Shown here: positions 34,794 through 43,372 of the stretch, piece after piece
Numbering within the stretch: the stretch's first letter is position 1
Layout of the letters: every line of letters starts with the position of its first letter
DNA from: JBBDSJ01 sp040905025
Lineage (GTDB): Bacteria; Pseudomonadota; Gammaproteobacteria; Methylohalomonadales; Methylohalomonadaceae
Reading direction: 5' to 3'
Length of the DNA stretch: 64,000 nt
Assembly: GCA_040905025.1 (NCBI GenBank)
Contig: JBBDSJ010000138.1
Span: 9,453 to 73,452 of the forward strand
Made by a program: the position numbers and the translations under genes
Notes under the pieces: generated by a model
The model's database searches: none
What the model was told of the DNA's origin: nothing
The model's input: only the letters and a program-made list of their open reading frames with translations

Positions 34794-36020
34794 TCAGTAT
34801 TCACGTGCGCGTTCCATCGCCGCCCAGGCGCGTGCCGATTCTTCCAGCATGGCGATCGCTGGCAGTGCTTCGCCCTGCAGAAATTCAAGGAACGCGCCGC
34901 CGCCGGTAGAGATATAGGAAATTTTTTCACTCAGGCCGAATTTAGCAATTGCCGCGACCGTATCTCCACCACCGGCAATCGAGAACGCCCGGCTGTCAGT
35001 GATTCCCTCCGCCAGTTGCCTGGTGCCGGCGCTGAATTGATCAAACTCAAATACACCGAGCGGACCGTTCCAGATAATCGTGCCGGCGTCCCTGGCAAAA
35101 CCGGCCAGTTTCGCTGCTGTTTCGGGCCCGACATCCAGGATCAGATCGTCGGCCTCAATATCGTCAACCCACTTTGTTGTCGCTGTGGCGTCGGCCTTGA
35201 ATTCCCTGGCACAGATCACGTCGGTCGGTAATGGCACCGTTTTGCCATTGTCATTGGCTTTCTGAATCAGTCGTCTGGCTTCGTCCACCAGATCCGGTTC
35301 ATGCAATGAGCCGCCAATCGGCAGACCGGCAGCCTTCATGAAGGTATTTGCGATACCACCACCGACGATTAGCTGATCAACGTTGTCGAGTAACTGATCC
35401 AGCAGGGTCAGTTTTCCGGATACCTTGGCACCGCCAACAATCGCGAGTAAGGGTCGTTCCGGTTTATCCAGTGCCTTGCTTAGTGCCTTGAGCTCGGCCA
35501 GCATCAACGGGCCGGCGCAGGCAACCGGCGTATATTTCGCAACACCGGCCGTGGACGCCTGGGCCCGATGCGCAGTGCCGAATGCATCATTGACATAGAC
35601 ATTACAAAGCGCAGCCATGCGCCGTGCCAGATCGTCGTCGTTGGATTGTTCACCCGGCAGGAACCTGACATTTTCACACATCACCGCCTGTCCGGCCTGC
35701 AATTCGACGCCGTCAATCCAGTCACGTACCAGCGGTACATTCTGCCCGAGCAGTCCGGACAAATGTTTTGCTACCGGTGCCAGTGAATACTGCTCTTCAT
35801 AAACACCTTCCGTCGGCCGGCCCAGATGCGACACCAGCATAACACTGGCGCCGGCCTCAAGCGCCTGCTGGATGGCCGGCAGACTGGCACGGATGCGCGA
35901 GTCATCGCTGACCTTGCCGTCCTTTAACGGAACATTGAAGTCCACTCGCATCAGTACACGCTTGCCGGATAAATCCAGATTCGACATCTTCAGCACATCT
36001 TTGGTGTACATCTGTGTCAT
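34794..36020 (-). CDS. pgk: Phosphoglycerate kinase
   Basis: Reversible phosphate transfer between 1,3-bisphosphoglycerate and ADP. Motifs: LMRVDFNVPLKDGKV, SHLGRP, ENVRFLPGE, FGTAHRAQAST, GGAKVSGKL and the C-terminal FSIAGGGDTVAAI. The frame is open to 36110, overlapping gap, but I place the start at the ATG 36020 (408 residues): MTQMYTKDVLKMSNLDL aligns with the E. coli N-terminus. ATGs at 36011 and 35987 are alternatives. Confidence 0.95.
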   Translation of the reverse strand: MTQMYTKDVLKMSNLDLSGKRVLMRVDFNVPLKDGKVSDDSRIRASLPAIQQALEAGASVMLVSHLGRPTEGVYEEQYSLAPVAKHLSGLLGQNVPLVRDWIDGVELQAGQAVMCENVRFLPGEQSNDDDLARRMAALCNVYVNDAFGTAHRAQASTAGVAKYTPVACAGPLMLAELKALSKALDKPERPLLAIVGGAKVSGKLTLLDQLLDNVDQLIVGGGIANTFMKAAGLPIGGSLHEPDLVDEARRLIQKANDNGKTVPLPTDVICAREFKADATATTKWVDDIEADDLILDVGPETAAKLAGFARDAGTIIWNGPLGVFEFDQFSAGTRQLAEGITDSRAFSIAGGGDTVAAIAKFGLSEKISYISTGGGAFLEFLQGEALPAIAMLEESARAWAAMERAREY

Positions 36021-36078
36021 GGTTGCACCTGTGGACAGTAAAACATTGTTTGTTTGCCGGCGTATGAACGCCTGCGAT

Positions 36079-37092
36079 CTAGCCCGCCCGCATGAATGCC
36101 GCAGCAGCATCCAGCATGCGATTGGAAAAACCCCACTCGTTGTCGTACCAGGCCACGACCTTTACCAGTGTGCCATCAATCACTTTCGTCAGCGATGCAT
36201 CATAAGTAGATGAAGCGGCATTGTGATTGAAATCGATTGATACCAGCGGCTCATCATTCACAACAAGGATATTTTTCAGTGGTCCGGCAGCCGCGTCGCG
36301 CAGTACCTGATCAATTTCTTCCTTGCTCGTGCTGCGTGCGGCCTGAAACGTCAGGTCGACCATGGATACATTGATTGTCGGCACGCGTACGGCGTAACCA
36401 TCGAGTTTGCCATTCAGTTCCGGCAGTACCAGACCGACAGCGGCGGCGGCACCGGTTTTGGTCGGGATCATCGACATGGTTGCACTGCGGGCCCGGCGCA
36501 GGTCCTTGTGATAAACATCAGTCAGCACCTGATCATTGGTATAGGAATGCACCGTCGTCATAATGCCGCGCTCGACGCCAATCTTGTCATGTAACGGTTG
36601 CACCAGTGGCGCCAGGCAGTTGGTCGTACAGGATGCATTTGATATCACCGTGTGCTCCGGTTTAATGACATGATGGTTAACACCATAGACCACTGTTGCG
36701 TCAACATCTGTATCGCCGGGCGCGGAAATCAGCACTTTTTTTGCACCACCGGCAATGTGTGCGCTGCATTTGGCCTTGCTGGTAAACAGGCCGGTGCATT
36801 CCAGCACAATATCCACGCCCAGCTTTCCCCATGGCAATTTGGCCGGATCACGCTCTGATAACACCTTGATGCGATCACCGTTGACGATCATGTTGTCGCC
36901 ATCAACTTCGATGCTACCCGGGAATTTGCCATGCGCAGTGTCGTAACGGGTCAGATGTGCATTGACTTCGGCATCACCAAGATCATTAATGGCAACAATC
37001 CGGATATCGTTACTGCGGTCAGCTTCATACAATGCGCGCAGAATGTTGCGGCCGATACGGCCGTAGCCGTTAATTCCAATCTTGATGGGCAT
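36079..37092 (-). CDS. gap: Glyceraldehyde-3-phosphate dehydrogenase, type I
   Basis: Phosphorylating dehydrogenase of glycolysis or the Calvin cycle. 337 residues: NAD-binding GINGYGRIGRNILRAL, catalytic cysteine in SNASCTTNCLAP, and C-terminal WYDNEWGFSNRML. Upstream of pgk and downstream of tkt on the reverse strand. Confidence 0.97.
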   Translation of the reverse strand: MPIKIGINGYGRIGRNILRALYEADRSNDIRIVAINDLGDAEVNAHLTRYDTAHGKFPGSIEVDGDNMIVNGDRIKVLSERDPAKLPWGKLGVDIVLECTGLFTSKAKCSAHIAGGAKKVLISAPGDTDVDATVVYGVNHHVIKPEHTVISNASCTTNCLAPLVQPLHDKIGVERGIMTTVHSYTNDQVLTDVYHKDLRRARSATMSMIPTKTGAAAAVGLVLPELNGKLDGYAVRVPTINVSMVDLTFQAARSTSKEEIDQVLRDAAAGPLKNILVVNDEPLVSIDFNHNAASSTYDASLTKVIDGTLVKVVAWYDNEWGFSNRMLDAAAAFMRAG

Positions 37093-37120
37093 CGCTTTAC
37101 TATCCTCTCGATAAATACTT

Positions 37121-37150
37121 GTGTAGGAGCCCGGCTTTGCCGGGCGAGCA
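37121..37150. repeat. REP-like hairpin (GTAGGAGC type)
   Basis: GTGTAGGAGCCCGGCTTTGC followed by CGGGCGAGCA. The arms GCCCGGC / GCCGGGC pair. It matches the Pseudomonas-type REP pattern TGTAGGAGC-stem-GCGA. Three more copies are at 41576-41671. Confidence 0.75.
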
Positions 37151-37197
37151 GCTTTAAAATGTGTTCACGCGGTATGGCTGCGTTCCTGTGACGATTA

Positions 37198-39210
37198 TTA
37201 ATCGACGGTGTAGCTGTCGATTAATTCAAACAGCCTCGCTTCGGTCAAACCAAAGTATTCAAATACCGCTTTGGCCGGCGCTGATTCACCAAATGTCGAC
37301 ATGCCGAGAACCTTGCCGTCCAGACCAACATATTTATACCAATAGTCGGCACTGCCGGCTTCAATGGCGATGCGTTGGCGACAGCTGCTGGGCAACACCG
37401 ATTCACGGTAGTCAGCATCCTGAGCATCAAATACATCAGTGCTTGGCATCGACACCACCCGGACTTTGTGCGTTGCCAGCTTCTTTGCTGTGTTAACAGC
37501 CAGTTCGAGTTCCGAACCGGTAGCGATCAGAATAATGTCCGGCGTACCGCCCTCGGCTTCGACCAGTACATAACCGCCACGGCCAATCGCGGCAATCTGT
37601 TCAGCGTTGCGTTGTTGTGCCGCCAGACTCTGGCGCGACAACAGCAGGCAGGTTGGACCATCCGTGCGTGCCAGCGCCATCTGCCAGGCAATTGCCGTCT
37701 CTACAGCATCGCCGGGACGCCAGACTGACAGATTCGGTATCAGGCGCAGGCTTGAAGCCTGTTCGACCGGCTGATGCGTTGGCCCGTCTTCGCCCAGGCC
37801 GATGGAATCATGTGTCAGCACATGGATATTACGCTGCTTCATCAACGCCGACATGCGAATCGCATTGCGGGCGTAATCGGAAAAGATCAGAAAAGTGCCG
37901 CCATACGGGATAAATCCGCCATGCAGTGCAATGCCATTATTGATCGCGGTCATTGCAAATTCGCGTACACCGTAGCTGAAATAATTGCCGGCCGGATTGT
38001 CGGCGTTGTTGATGCTTGAGCCGCTCCAATTGGTGAGGTTGGAACCGGTCAAATCGGCCGAGCCACCAATCAGTTCGGGCAATACCGGGCCATAGGCATT
38101 GAGGGCATTTTGCGATGCCTTGCGGCTGGCGATGGATTCGGCCTTTTCAGCGCTGACAAGAATGTATGTGGCGGTAACTTCCGGCCAGGCTTCGGGCATG
38201 TCACCGCGCAGCCGGCGTTCCAGGTCGGCGGCAAGTTCCGGATGGGCACGTTTGTAACTGGCGTAATTTACCTGCCACTCAGCTTCCAGTGCCACACCAC
38301 GTGGCCGCGCATCCCAGCCAGCATAAATTGTTTGCGGTATTTCAAATGCTGCATGCGGCCAGTTGAGCTGTTCGCGTGCCCGGGCGATTTCATCATCACC
38401 AAGTGGTGCACCGTGCGAGCTTTCCGTGCCCTGCTTGTTGGGTGCGCCAAAACCGATCACGGTCTTGCAGATTATAAGTGATGGTTTGTCAGTTTCTGCG
38501 TGCGCGCATTCGAATGCGTTTTTGACAGCGCCGGCGTCATGACCATCAATGCCGTCGCCGTCTTCGCCGGCGATCACCTGCCAGCCATAGGACTCAAAAC
38601 GCTGCGCGGTATTGTCGGTAAACCAGCCATCCGTTTCGCCGTCGATGGAAATACCGTTACTGTCGAAAATGGCGATCAGCTTGCCCAGTTTCAGGGTACC
38701 GGCAAACGAACAGGCTTCATGCGAAATACCTTCCATCAAACAACCGTCACCGACCGAGACATAGGTGTAATGACTAATGATGTCAAAGCCGTCCCGGTTG
38801 AATTGTGCAGCCAGGGTGCGTTCGGCAATGGCCAGTCCGACGGCGTTGGCCAGTCCCTGACCGAGCGGGCCGGTGGTGGTTTCAATACCGGGCGTATAGC
38901 CGTACTCCGGATGCCCCGGTGTTTTCGAGTGCAATTGCCGGAATTGTTGCAGATCTTCAATACTGACGTCATAACCGGATAAATGCAGCAATGAATACAG
39001 CAGCATTGAGCCGTGGCCATTCGACATGACAAAGCGATCGCGGTTGAGCCAGTTTGGGTTGGCCGGATTGTGATGCAGAAAGTCGTTCCACAGGACTTCG
39101 GCAATGTCGGCCATGCCCATCGGTGCACCGGGATGACCGGAGTTGGCTTTTTGTACCGCATCCATGCTCAATGCTCGGATGGCGTTAGCTAGTTCGCGCC
39201 TGGAGGGCAT
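37198..39210 (-). CDS. tkt: Transketolase
   Basis: Thiamine-diphosphate enzyme moving two-carbon units in the pentose phosphate or Calvin cycle. 670 residues: SGHPGAPMGMADIAEVL, TPGHPEYGYTPGIETTTGPL, ThDP/Mg motif GDGCLMEGISHEACSFAG, and pyrimidine domain HDSIGLGEDGPTHQPVEQ. First gene of the reverse tkt-gap-pgk-pyk-fba series, an order also found in other gammaproteobacteria. Confidence 0.97.
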   Translation of the reverse strand: MPSRRELANAIRALSMDAVQKANSGHPGAPMGMADIAEVLWNDFLHHNPANPNWLNRDRFVMSNGHGSMLLYSLLHLSGYDVSIEDLQQFRQLHSKTPGHPEYGYTPGIETTTGPLGQGLANAVGLAIAERTLAAQFNRDGFDIISHYTYVSVGDGCLMEGISHEACSFAGTLKLGKLIAIFDSNGISIDGETDGWFTDNTAQRFESYGWQVIAGEDGDGIDGHDAGAVKNAFECAHAETDKPSLIICKTVIGFGAPNKQGTESSHGAPLGDDEIARAREQLNWPHAAFEIPQTIYAGWDARPRGVALEAEWQVNYASYKRAHPELAADLERRLRGDMPEAWPEVTATYILVSAEKAESIASRKASQNALNAYGPVLPELIGGSADLTGSNLTNWSGSSINNADNPAGNYFSYGVREFAMTAINNGIALHGGFIPYGGTFLIFSDYARNAIRMSALMKQRNIHVLTHDSIGLGEDGPTHQPVEQASSLRLIPNLSVWRPGDAVETAIAWQMALARTDGPTCLLLSRQSLAAQQRNAEQIAAIGRGGYVLVEAEGGTPDIILIATGSELELAVNTAKKLATHKVRVVSMPSTDVFDAQDADYRESVLPSSCRQRIAIEAGSADYWYKYVGLDGKVLGMSTFGESAPAKAVFEYFGLTEARLFELIDSYTVD

Positions 39211-39280
39211 ATTGATTCCTGACTTAAATTATTGTGTTAAGGGATGCCTGCCGCTGCAGAGGTCCCAAATGTTAATGTTT

Positions 39281-39484
39281 CTTAAAGGAAGCTCTGAATA
39301 ATTCCTTCCCGGAACTCTCAGAGCACGAAATACAAAAATGTGATTTTCGATATTCCATCCTTAGATTCGTAACCGCTACATCCATGTAGCACTACTCTTC
39401 ATTTTTCAATCACATATGTGATTGAAAAATGGCGGCACATCCCTGTGCCGCAGTAACCTCTGAATTAATAAGAGGTTACTTAAC
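39281..39484 (-). repeat. Full modular palindromic element, opposite orientation
   Basis: Ends CTTAAAGGAAGCTCTGAATA and CAGTAACCTCTGAATTAATA, then AGAGGTTACTTAA. Read on the reverse strand it contains GCGGCACAGGGATGTGCCGC, an AT hairpin (TTTTTCAATCACATATGTGA then TTGAAAAA), GCTACATGGATGTAGC, and a spacer ending TAAGGATGG, as in the copy at 3574-3815. It fills much of the 466-base gap 39211-39676. The remainder (about 39485-39676) shows no gene I can support. Confidence 0.75.
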
Positions 39485-39676
39485 AGGAGAAACCGCCGGG
39501 CACGGAATGTTCCGCGGCGGCTGGCTGGTTTTCGAGCGTCAGGACAACGAATCCGTCAGCACACATGCTGTCCCTGCTGAAAGCCGTGCATTTTCGCTCA
39601 GCCAGCCTGCCGCGGCAAGGAAATGGCGACTATTACCGCAAAAATAACTGCGCGGTGGTTCGATTTGGCGGCAAAA

Positions 39677-40231
39677 TCAGGTTTTCCATTTTATCGAGCA
39701 ACCCATGCTCGGTATCTGCTCAGCTGGACCCTGCCCGGTTTCGGCGATCTGTCTCATGGCCTGAAATAATTCGCGTGGGGCATCGGCCGGGGCTGGCTGC
39801 ATTTTGCTGGCATCGAGCCGGCCGCGATACTGCAGTTGCAGATCGGCGTTATAGCCAAAGAAATCCGGTGTACAGATAGCATCATAGTCACGGGCGACTG
39901 TTTGGGTCTCGTCAATAAGATAAGGGAAGCCGAACCCGTGCTGATGCGCAAATTTCTGCATGTTCGGCAAACTGTCAGCCGGGTAGTTGGCAACATCATT
40001 TGGCATGATCGCTACAGGTTTGACCCCGTATTCCAGAAGTTCGTTACAATCTCTGACCAAACGGTCAATGACGGCCTGTACATAGGGACAGTGATTACAA
40101 ATAAACATGACCAGTGTGCCGCGCTCGCCAGCGCAGTCAGTAAGCGACCACTTCTTCCCATCAATACCTTGCAGCGCGAAATCCGGTGCTGGCTTGCCGA
40201 AATCGCAGATCGGCGTTTGCATCAAAGACAT
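39677..40231 (-). CDS. Thioredoxin-fold peroxiredoxin-like protein
   Basis: 184 residues from the ATG at 40231, with GAGGTGG upstream. Redoxin fold: GKPAPDFALQGIDGKKWSL, then the redox motif FICNHCPYVQAV, a CxxC-type site with the CNHCPYV signature of the PRX_like1 group. It continues IMPNDVANYPADS and FPYLIDETQTVARDY. No signal peptide is seen, so it is probably a cytoplasmic thiol reductant or peroxidase; the substrate is unknown. Divergent from metK. Confidence 0.82.
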   Translation of the reverse strand: MSLMQTPICDFGKPAPDFALQGIDGKKWSLTDCAGERGTLVMFICNHCPYVQAVIDRLVRDCNELLEYGVKPVAIMPNDVANYPADSLPNMQKFAHQHGFGFPYLIDETQTVARDYDAICTPDFFGYNADLQLQYRGRLDASKMQPAPADAPRELFQAMRQIAETGQGPAEQIPSMGCSIKWKT

Positions 40232-40350
40232 GATATCCACCTCGTTTTTAATAGGGTACTATGCAACTATGTTAATGAAATTAAAACATTTTTTGTCTGA
40301 CGTTGCAGCAGTTTAGGCAGGGCTGGAATGAAATTGTCATGTAAACGCGT

Positions 40351-40356
40351 TATAAT
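40351..40356 (+). promoter_or_regulatory. Candidate -10 element for metK
   Basis: TATAAT 39 bases upstream of the metK start. No good -35 lies at 16-18 bases, so it is tentative. No SAM riboswitch is recognisable in this leader. Confidence 0.35.
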
Positions 40357-40394
40357 GCCCGGCTCAATAAATTCATAAAATATGGAAAAGATTC

Positions 40395-41570
40395 ATGGCT
40401 GATAGTTATGTATTTACCTCAGAGTCGGTTGGCGAAGGCCATCCCGACAAGATGTGCGATCAGGTTTCTGACGCAATCCTCGACGCCTACCTGGCGCAAG
40501 ATCCGAATGCCCGCGTGGCCTGCGAAACTGTCACCAAGACCGGTCTGGTCATGGTCGCCGGTGAAATCAAGGTCAAGAAGGGTGTTCATATCGAAACGGA
40601 AGAGCTGATCCGCGGCGTTGTCCGCGATATCGGTTACACCAGTTCGGATATGGGCTTCGATGCCGATACCTGTGCAGTGATTAATGCACTGGGTAAACAG
40701 TCTGCTGATATTAATCAGGGTGTTGACCGTGCCGACCCGGAAGAAATGGGTGCCGGTGACCAGGGCATTATGTTTGGTTATGCCTGTCGCGAGACTCCTC
40801 AACTGATGCCGCTGCCGATTGATTTGTCGCATCAGCTGGTGCGCAAGCAGGCCGAGATCCGCAAGAACGGTATTGACTGGTTGCGTCCGGACGCCAAGAG
40901 CCAGGTATCAGTGCGTTACGAAAATGGCAAGCCGACCGGGATTACCGCGGTTGTGTTGTCGACCCAGCACAGTGATGAAGTGGATGACAAAACCATTCAT
41001 GACACCGTGATGAACAAGATTATTAAACCGGTGCTGCCGTCTGAATGGCTGACCAAGGACACGCAATATCACATTAACCCGACCGGCCGCTTTGTTGTCG
41101 GTGGTCCGATGGGTGATGCCGGTCTGACCGGACGCAAGATTATAGTTGATACCTACGGTGGTATGGCGCGTCATGGTGGCGGTGCATTCTCCGGCAAGGA
41201 CCCGTCCAAGGTTGACCGTTCCGCCGCGTATGCAGCACGTTATGTGGCCAAGAATGTGGTTGCCTCCGGCCTGGCTGACAAATGTGAACTGCAGTTGTCG
41301 TATGCTATTGGTGTTGCCGAACCGACCTCGATTCACGTTGAAACGTTTGGTACCGGCAAGGTTGATTCACACGTACTTGAAGGTGCGATACGTGAAGTTT
41401 TCGATCTGCGCCCGTATGGCATCATTAAAATGCTGGATCTGTTGAAACCCGGTTATCGTCAGACGGCGGCCTATGGCCACTTTGGTCGTGATGAATTCAC
41501 CTGGGAAAAGACTGATCGCGCTGATGCGTTGCGTGAGGCCGTCGGTGGGAAAGCTGCCGCAAACGGTTAA
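40395..41570 (+). CDS. metK: S-adenosylmethionine synthetase
   Basis: Makes SAM from methionine and ATP. 391 residues: SVGEGHPDKMCDQVSDAILD, GAGDQGIMFGYA, GGPMGDAGLTGRKIIVDTYG, and the P-loop-like GGGAFSGKDPSKVDRSAAYA. First gene of an activated-methyl cycle cluster with ahcY and metF. It is separated from ahcY by REP hairpins and an SAH riboswitch. Confidence 0.97.
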   Translation: MADSYVFTSESVGEGHPDKMCDQVSDAILDAYLAQDPNARVACETVTKTGLVMVAGEIKVKKGVHIETEELIRGVVRDIGYTSSDMGFDADTCAVINALGKQSADINQGVDRADPEEMGAGDQGIMFGYACRETPQLMPLPIDLSHQLVRKQAEIRKNGIDWLRPDAKSQVSVRYENGKPTGITAVVLSTQHSDEVDDKTIHDTVMNKIIKPVLPSEWLTKDTQYHINPTGRFVVGGPMGDAGLTGRKIIVDTYGGMARHGGGAFSGKDPSKVDRSAAYAARYVAKNVVASGLADKCELQLSYAIGVAEPTSIHVETFGTGKVDSHVLEGAIREVFDLRPYGIIKMLDLLKPGYRQTAAYGHFGRDEFTWEKTDRADALREAVGGKAAANG

Positions 41571-41575
41571 AAATA

Positions 41576-41671
41576 TTCGCCCGGTAAACCGGGCTCCTAC
41601 GGTTGTAGGAGCGCAATTAACCGCGAGCTTTCGAGTAAAAATCATGTAGGAGCGCAGCTTGCTGCGCGAAC
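41576..41671. repeat. Cluster of three REP-like hairpins
   Basis: One inverted copy (TTCGCCCGGTAAACCGGGCT then CCTACG, 41576-41601), then two direct copies starting TTGTAGGAGCGC (41602-41628) and ATGTAGGAGCGCAGCTTGCT (41643-41671). Inverted neighbouring REPs form a BIME-like unit in the metK-ahcY gap, downstream of the metK stop. Confidence 0.75.
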
Positions 41672-41712
41672 ATTTGCTGTAGATACGTAGATGTAAAATT
41701 TGGTCTCATTCC

Positions 41713-41815
41713 GCACTCTGAGGAGCGTTGCAACCTGACACCGAAAGGGCTTATCGAGCCTTTTCGGTGTCAGGCCAGGCTTGGAGTTGCGGCTCAATTT
41801 GAACAACGTCGCTCG
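41713..41815 (+). promoter_or_regulatory. S-adenosylhomocysteine (SAH) riboswitch
   Basis: Conserved core CTGAGGAGCGTTGCAACC, a variable hairpin (CTGACACCGAAAGG...CCTTTTCGGTGTCAG), then CCAGGCTTGGAGT and CAACGTCGCTC. ACTCTGAG pairs with CTTGGAGT (P1), and GAGCG pairs with CGCTC as the pseudoknot of this class. It ends about 25 bases before ahcY. SAH binding is expected to raise ahcY and probably metF expression. Confidence 0.93.
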
Positions 41816-41840
41816 TGAATCGTTATGGAGAAATTCAACG

Positions 41841-43265
41841 ATGAACGCTGTCGCAGAGAAAGTCCTGAACGAACAGGACTACGTTATTAAAGATATCAAC
41901 CTGGCTGATTTTGGCCGCAAGGAAATCGCCATTGCGGAAACCGAAATGCCGGGCCTTGTTGCCACCCGCGAGGAATTCAGCAAGCAGAAGCCGCTGAAAG
42001 GCGCGAAGATTGCCGGTTCCCTGCACATGACCATTCAGACCGCCGTGTTGATTGAAACACTGGTCGAACTCGGTGCCGAAGTACGCTGGGCGTCATGCAA
42101 CATTTATTCAACCCAGGATCATGCCGCCGCTGCGATTGCAGCAAGCGGTGTTCCGGTATTCGCGCACAAGGGTGAATCCCTGGAAGAATATTGGGCCTAT
42201 ACCCATCGCATCATGGAATGGCATGACGGCGGTACGCCGAACATGATTCTGGATGACGGTGGTGACGCCACGATGCTGGTGATTCTCGGTGCCAAGGCGG
42301 AAAAGGATCCGTCCGTGCTGGAAAATCCGGGCAGTGAAGAAGAAACTTTTCTGTTCGCCGCAATCAAGAAAAAGCTGAAAGAAGATCCGAACTTCTACAG
42401 CAAGATTGCGAAAAACATCAAGGGTGTGACTGAAGAAACCACGACCGGTGTTGCGCGTCTGTATCGCATGCAGAAAGAAGGCACGCTGAACTTCCCGGCC
42501 ATCAACGTGAATGATTCGGTCACCAAGTCGAAGTTTGACAACCTGTATGGTTGCCGTGAGTCACTGGTTGACAGCATCAAGCGTGCAACCGACGTGATGG
42601 TTGCCGGCAAGCTCGCCGTAGTCGCCGGTTATGGTGACGTTGGCAAGGGTTCCGCCCAATCACTGCGTAATCTGGGCGCCATTGTCTGGGTCACTGAAAT
42701 CGATCCGATTTGTGCCCTGCAGGCGGCGATGGAAGGTTTCCGCGTGGTCACCATGGAAGAAGCGGTTGAACATGCCGACATCTTCGTGACCGCCACCGGT
42801 AACTACAATGTGATTCGTTATGAACACATGCAGAAGATGAAGAACCAGGCCATCGTTTGTAATATTGGTCACTTTGATAATGAAATTGATGTCGCCGCAC
42901 TGGAAAAGAAATGCAAGTGGGATAACATCAAGGATCAGGTCGATCACGTCATCTTTGAAGATGGCAAGCGCATCATTCTGCTGGCCAAGGGTCGTCTGGT
43001 GAACCTGGGTTGTGCAACGGGTCATCCGTCATTCGTGATGTCCAACAGCTTCACTAACCAGACACTGGCTCAGATGGAACTGTGGAACAACGACGGCAAG
43101 TACAAAAATGAAGTGTACATGTTGCCGAAGAAGCTGGACGAGAAGGTTGCCCAGTTGCATCTGAAGAAGATCAACGCCAACCTGACCAAGCTGACCAAGG
43201 AGCAGGCCGAGTACATCGGCGTAACTGTTGAAGGTCCGTACAAGTCCGAGCACTACCGGTACTAA
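41841..43265 (+). CDS. ahcY: Adenosylhomocysteinase
   Basis: NAD-dependent hydrolysis of SAH to adenosine and homocysteine, removing the inhibitor of methyltransferases. 474 residues from the ATG at 41841, with GGAG nine bases upstream. The frame is open from 41781, but that start lies inside the riboswitch. Motifs: AGSLHMTIQTAVLIETL, NLYGCRESLVDSIKRATDVM, and the NAD loop GYGDVGKGSAQSL. The C-terminus ends KSEHYRY, as in the family. Confidence 0.97.
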   Translation: MNAVAEKVLNEQDYVIKDINLADFGRKEIAIAETEMPGLVATREEFSKQKPLKGAKIAGSLHMTIQTAVLIETLVELGAEVRWASCNIYSTQDHAAAAIAASGVPVFAHKGESLEEYWAYTHRIMEWHDGGTPNMILDDGGDATMLVILGAKAEKDPSVLENPGSEEETFLFAAIKKKLKEDPNFYSKIAKNIKGVTEETTTGVARLYRMQKEGTLNFPAINVNDSVTKSKFDNLYGCRESLVDSIKRATDVMVAGKLAVVAGYGDVGKGSAQSLRNLGAIVWVTEIDPICALQAAMEGFRVVTMEEAVEHADIFVTATGNYNVIRYEHMQKMKNQAIVCNIGHFDNEIDVAALEKKCKWDNIKDQVDHVIFEDGKRIILLAKGRLVNLGCATGHPSFVMSNSFTNQTLAQMELWNNDGKYKNEVYMLPKKLDEKVAQLHLKKINANLTKLTKEQAEYIGVTVEGPYKSEHYRY

Positions 43266-43290
43266 TACGTGATCAGTATTGCGTGAACCG

Positions 43291-43319
43291 TAGCCCGTCC
43301 GGCACTACCGGGCGGGCTA
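43291..43319 (+). terminator. Hairpin between ahcY and metF
   Basis: TAGCCCGTCCGG and CCGGGCGGGCTA form a strong GC stem followed by only TTTG. It may act as a weak terminator or attenuator between ahcY and metF. Confidence 0.45.
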
Positions 43320-43372
43320 TTTGCGTTACACGACGTGCGATTCACAATTCAAGTACCAAGAGGGCCAATATA

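Noticed and set aside
36021..36110. Extended pgk start overlapping gap
   Set aside because: The 30 extra residues have no counterpart in phosphoglycerate kinases and overlap the conserved 3' end of gap.
39429..39879. Forward ORFs of 72 and 104 codons upstream and antisense of the peroxiredoxin-like gene
   Set aside because: The first runs across a repeat element, the second into the antisense of a well-supported gene.
41700..41716. TTTGGTCTCATT resembling a MITE end near the SAH riboswitch
   Set aside because: Only GGTCTCA matches; the rest of the terminal repeat is absent.
41781..41840. N-terminal extension of ahcY by 20 codons
   Set aside because: These codons lie within the SAH riboswitch. 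The ATG at 41841 has a ribosome-binding site and matches the family start.
43283..43372. Extended metF start at 43283
   Set aside because: The extra codons cross the ahcY-metF hairpin and do not resemble MetF; the ATG at 43373 has a good ribosome-binding site.
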